Made by a program: the position numbers and the translations under genes. 64,000 nucleotides of DNA from Arthrobacter sp. PAMC 25486. Lineage in GTDB: Bacteria > Actinomycetota > Actinomycetes > Actinomycetales > Micrococcaceae. Positions 62,430-64,000 of the stretch are shown here, piece by piece. How positions within the stretch are numbered: the first letter of the stretch is position 1; the number at the start of each line of letters is the position of its first letter. Under the pieces are notes generated by a model. It was not told the origin of the DNA. It worked only from the letters and a program-made list of their open reading frames with translations, and ran no database searches. The stretch covers positions 1,426,001-1,490,000 of the forward strand of contig NZ_CP007595.1 of NCBI RefSeq assembly GCF_000785535.1. The letters run 5' to 3'.

Positions 62430-62465
62430 CTTAGCTTGCCGGTCCTCGCGGACCGGCAAGCTAAG
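62430..62465. other. Perfect 16-bp hairpin between atpA and atpG
   Basis: CTTAGCTTGCCGGTCC (62430-62445) is exactly complemented by 62450-62465 with a TCGC loop. It is an intercistronic stem within the ATP synthase transcript, with T-rich sequence on its downstream (minus) side. It may stabilise the upstream mRNA or partly attenuate transcription, to set subunit ratios. Confidence 0.8.
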
Positions 62466-62477
62466 TAGGAGATGGTG

Positions 62478-64000
62478 TCAGCGTTTCTGCTTGACGATCT
62501 TTTCCTGGTCGACGTCTTCTGCGGCAAGCGCATCGAACTCTTCGTGGCCGGCGCCAACCAACTGGTTGTCGCCCTCCGCGAAGAAGCCCTTCTTGAAGGA
62601 GTCAATATTGGACTTGAGCGCGTCTACCGTCGAAGGCTCCAGCAGGTTGGTTTCAGCCAGCGTGGTCAGGATCGACGTGTTGTGACGCAGGTGCTCGAGG
62701 AACTCGGTCTCAAAGCGGAGAACATCCTCGACCGGGACGTTGTCCAGGTAGCCGTTGGTGCCCATCCAGATTGAAACAACCTGGTTCTCAACCGGGAACG
62801 GTGCGTACTGGCCCTGCTTGAGCAGTTCCATCAAACGCGCACCACGGGTCAGCTGCTGCTTGGTGGCAGCATCCAAGTCCGATGCGAACATGGCGAACGC
62901 CTGCATGTCGCGGTACTGAGCCAGTTCCAGCTTCAACGTACCGGCAACCTTCTTCATGGCCTTGACCTGTGCTGCACCACCAACGCGGGAGACAGAGACA
63001 CCTACATCCACTGCGGGACGCTGGTTGGCGTTGAAGAGATCCGACTGCAAGAAGATCTGACCATCGGTGATGGAGATGACGTTGGTCGGGATGTACGCCG
63101 AAACGTCGTTTGCCTTGGTCTCAATGATCGGCAAGCCGGTCATGGAACCTGCACCGAGCTCGTCAGAGAGCTTGGCACAACGTTCGAGCAGACGGGAGTG
63201 CAGGTAGAAGACGTCACCGGGGTATGCTTCGCGGCCCGGCGGGCGGCGCAGCAGCAGTGACACGGCGCGGTAGGCTTCAGCCTGCTTGGACAGGTCATCA
63301 AACACGATCAGAACGTGCTTGCCGCCGTACATCCAGTGCTGGCCAATGGCCGAACCGGCGTAAGGTGCCAAGTACTTGAAACCGGCCGGGTCAGATGCCG
63401 GAGACGCCACGATGGTGGTGTACTCCAGGGCACCGTTGTCAGCCAGGGTCTGGCGAACAGCAGCAATGGTCGATGCCTTCTGGCCGATTGCCACGTAAAC
63501 GCAGCGAACCTGCTTCTTGACATCGTTCGAAGCCCAGTTGGCCTTCTGGTTGATGATGGCGTCAACGGCCAGGGCCGTCTTGCCTGTCTGGCGGTCACCA
63601 ATGATCAGCTGGCGCTGGCCACGGCCGATCGGGATCATCGCGTCGATTGCCTTCATACCGGTCTGCAGCGGTTCGTGAACCGACTTGCGCTCGGTAACAC
63701 CGGGGGCCTGGAGTTCCAGGGCACGGCGGGTTTCGGGTTCAATCTCGCCCAGGTCGTCAATCGGCTGACCCAAGGGGTCAACGACACGGCCAAGGAAGTT
63801 GTCGCCAACCGGCACGGAGAGGATCTCCCCGGTGCGGTGGACTTGCTGGCCTTCGGCAATGCCGGTGAAGTCGCCAAGGACAACCACACCGATCTCGCGT
63901 GTATCCAGGTTCTGGGCCAAGCCCAGTGTGCCGTCTTCGAAACGAAGAAGCTCGTTGGCCATGACAGAGGGAAGACCCTCTACCTTGGCAATGCCGTCAC
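62478..64000 (-). CDS. atpA: ATP synthase alpha subunit (5' end outside window)
   Basis: 507 residues are visible and the frame stays open to the window edge, so about 40 N-terminal residues are missing; an in-frame ATG at 63962 is internal. P-loop [13 protein letters not shown], then [24 protein letters not shown] and [25 protein letters not shown] are canonical. The C-terminal end is [18 protein letters not shown] and a Lys-rich tail. Confidence 0.97.
   Translation of the reverse strand, partial: DGIAKVEGLPSVMANELLRFEDGTLGLAQNLDTREIGVVVLGDFTGIAEGQQVHRTGEILSVPVGDNFLGRVVDPLGQPIDDLGEIEPETRRALELQAPGVTERKSVHEPLQTGMKAIDAMIPIGRGQRQLIIGDRQTGKTALAVDAIINQKANWASNDVKKQVRCVYVAIGQKASTIAAVRQTLADNGALEYTTIVASPASDPAGFKYLAPYAGSAIGQHWMYGGKHVLIVFDDLSKQAEAYRAVSLLLRRPPGREAYPGDVFYLHSRLLERCAKLSDELGAGSMTGLPIIETKANDVSAYIPTNVISITDGQIFLQSDLFNANQRPAVDVGVSVSRVGGAAQVKAMKKVAGTLKLELAQYRDMQAFAMFASDLDAATKQQLTRGARLMELLKQGQYAPFPVENQVVSIWMGTNGYLDNVPVEDVLRFETEFLEHLRHNTSILTTLAETNLLEPSTVDALKSNIDSFKKGFFAEGDNQLVGAGHEEFDALAAEDVDQEKIVKQKR

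Overview
The window is high-GC, gene-dense DNA from an actinomycete, most likely a member of the Micrococcaceae of Arthrobacter type. This rests on the archaeal/actinobacterial mismatch nuclease NucS, on clpS-DUF2017-murI-MBL phosphodiesterase-rph-rdgB and atpC-DUF2550 gene orders that are typical of Actinomycetota, on DUF3039 and DUF4395 proteins, and on frequent GTG starts and 1-4 bp stop/start overlaps. I see no rRNA, tRNA, insertion sequence, phage or CRISPR array. It reads as ordinary chromosome.

Layout. 1-4.2 kb: the end of a PKD-like protein, an M20 peptidase, a FAH-family hydrolase, a GtrA membrane protein and a DUF1540 protein. 4.3-8.5 kb: a compact locus of a small exported protein with a WDD acidic tail, a sensor kinase, an OmpR-type regulator, a DUF4956 membrane protein and a VTC-type polyphosphate polymerase domain protein; both of its promoter regions carry the same dyad ATGAGA-N4-TCTCAT. 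8.5-14.8 kb: an NrtR-controlled de novo NAD operon (nrtR-nadA-nadB-nadC-cysteine desulfurase) with a 23-bp operator-like dyad. 15-25.9 kb: an amino acid permease, a hydrolase, an MFS transporter, sbcDC, a SdpI-like protein, an aquaporin and a DUF202 pair. 26-33 kb: an ADP-ribosylglycohydrolase, DUF4395, MmcQ/YjbR and exonuclease-BRCT proteins, a GntR-ABC transporter operon and a DedA protein. 33.3-40.4 kb: rdgB, rph, a cAMP-phosphodiesterase-like MBL protein, murI, DUF2017 and clpS, then pncB-pncA for NAD salvage. 40.5-49.8 kb: a helicase, DUF3039, nagB, a second ABC system, a cysteine-less YbbN-like co-chaperone and a large two-module surface protein. 49.9-59.2 kb: an AI-2E transporter, nucS, nagA, an MprF-like aminoacyl-lipid synthase and its partner esterase. 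59.2-64 kb: DUF2550 and atpC-atpD-atpG-atpA (all minus strand; atpA runs off the edge).

How genes work together. NAD is made de novo under NrtR and salvaged through PncA/PncB; NrtR proteins sense ADP-ribose, and an ADP-ribosylglycohydrolase also lies in the window. NagA and NagB handle amino-sugar phosphates. NucS, SbcCD, the exonuclease-BRCT protein and a helicase serve DNA repair.

The strongest unexplained signal is in the gaps. Long, nearly perfect palindromes (16-31 bp arms) sit in most large intergenic spaces, usually at 3' ends of transcription units, and fall into at least three sequence families that recur within this window. No transposase accompanies them. There are also a 65-bp tandem array directly upstream of nucS, a 24-bp triple repeat, and a G-run tract upstream of the permease gene.
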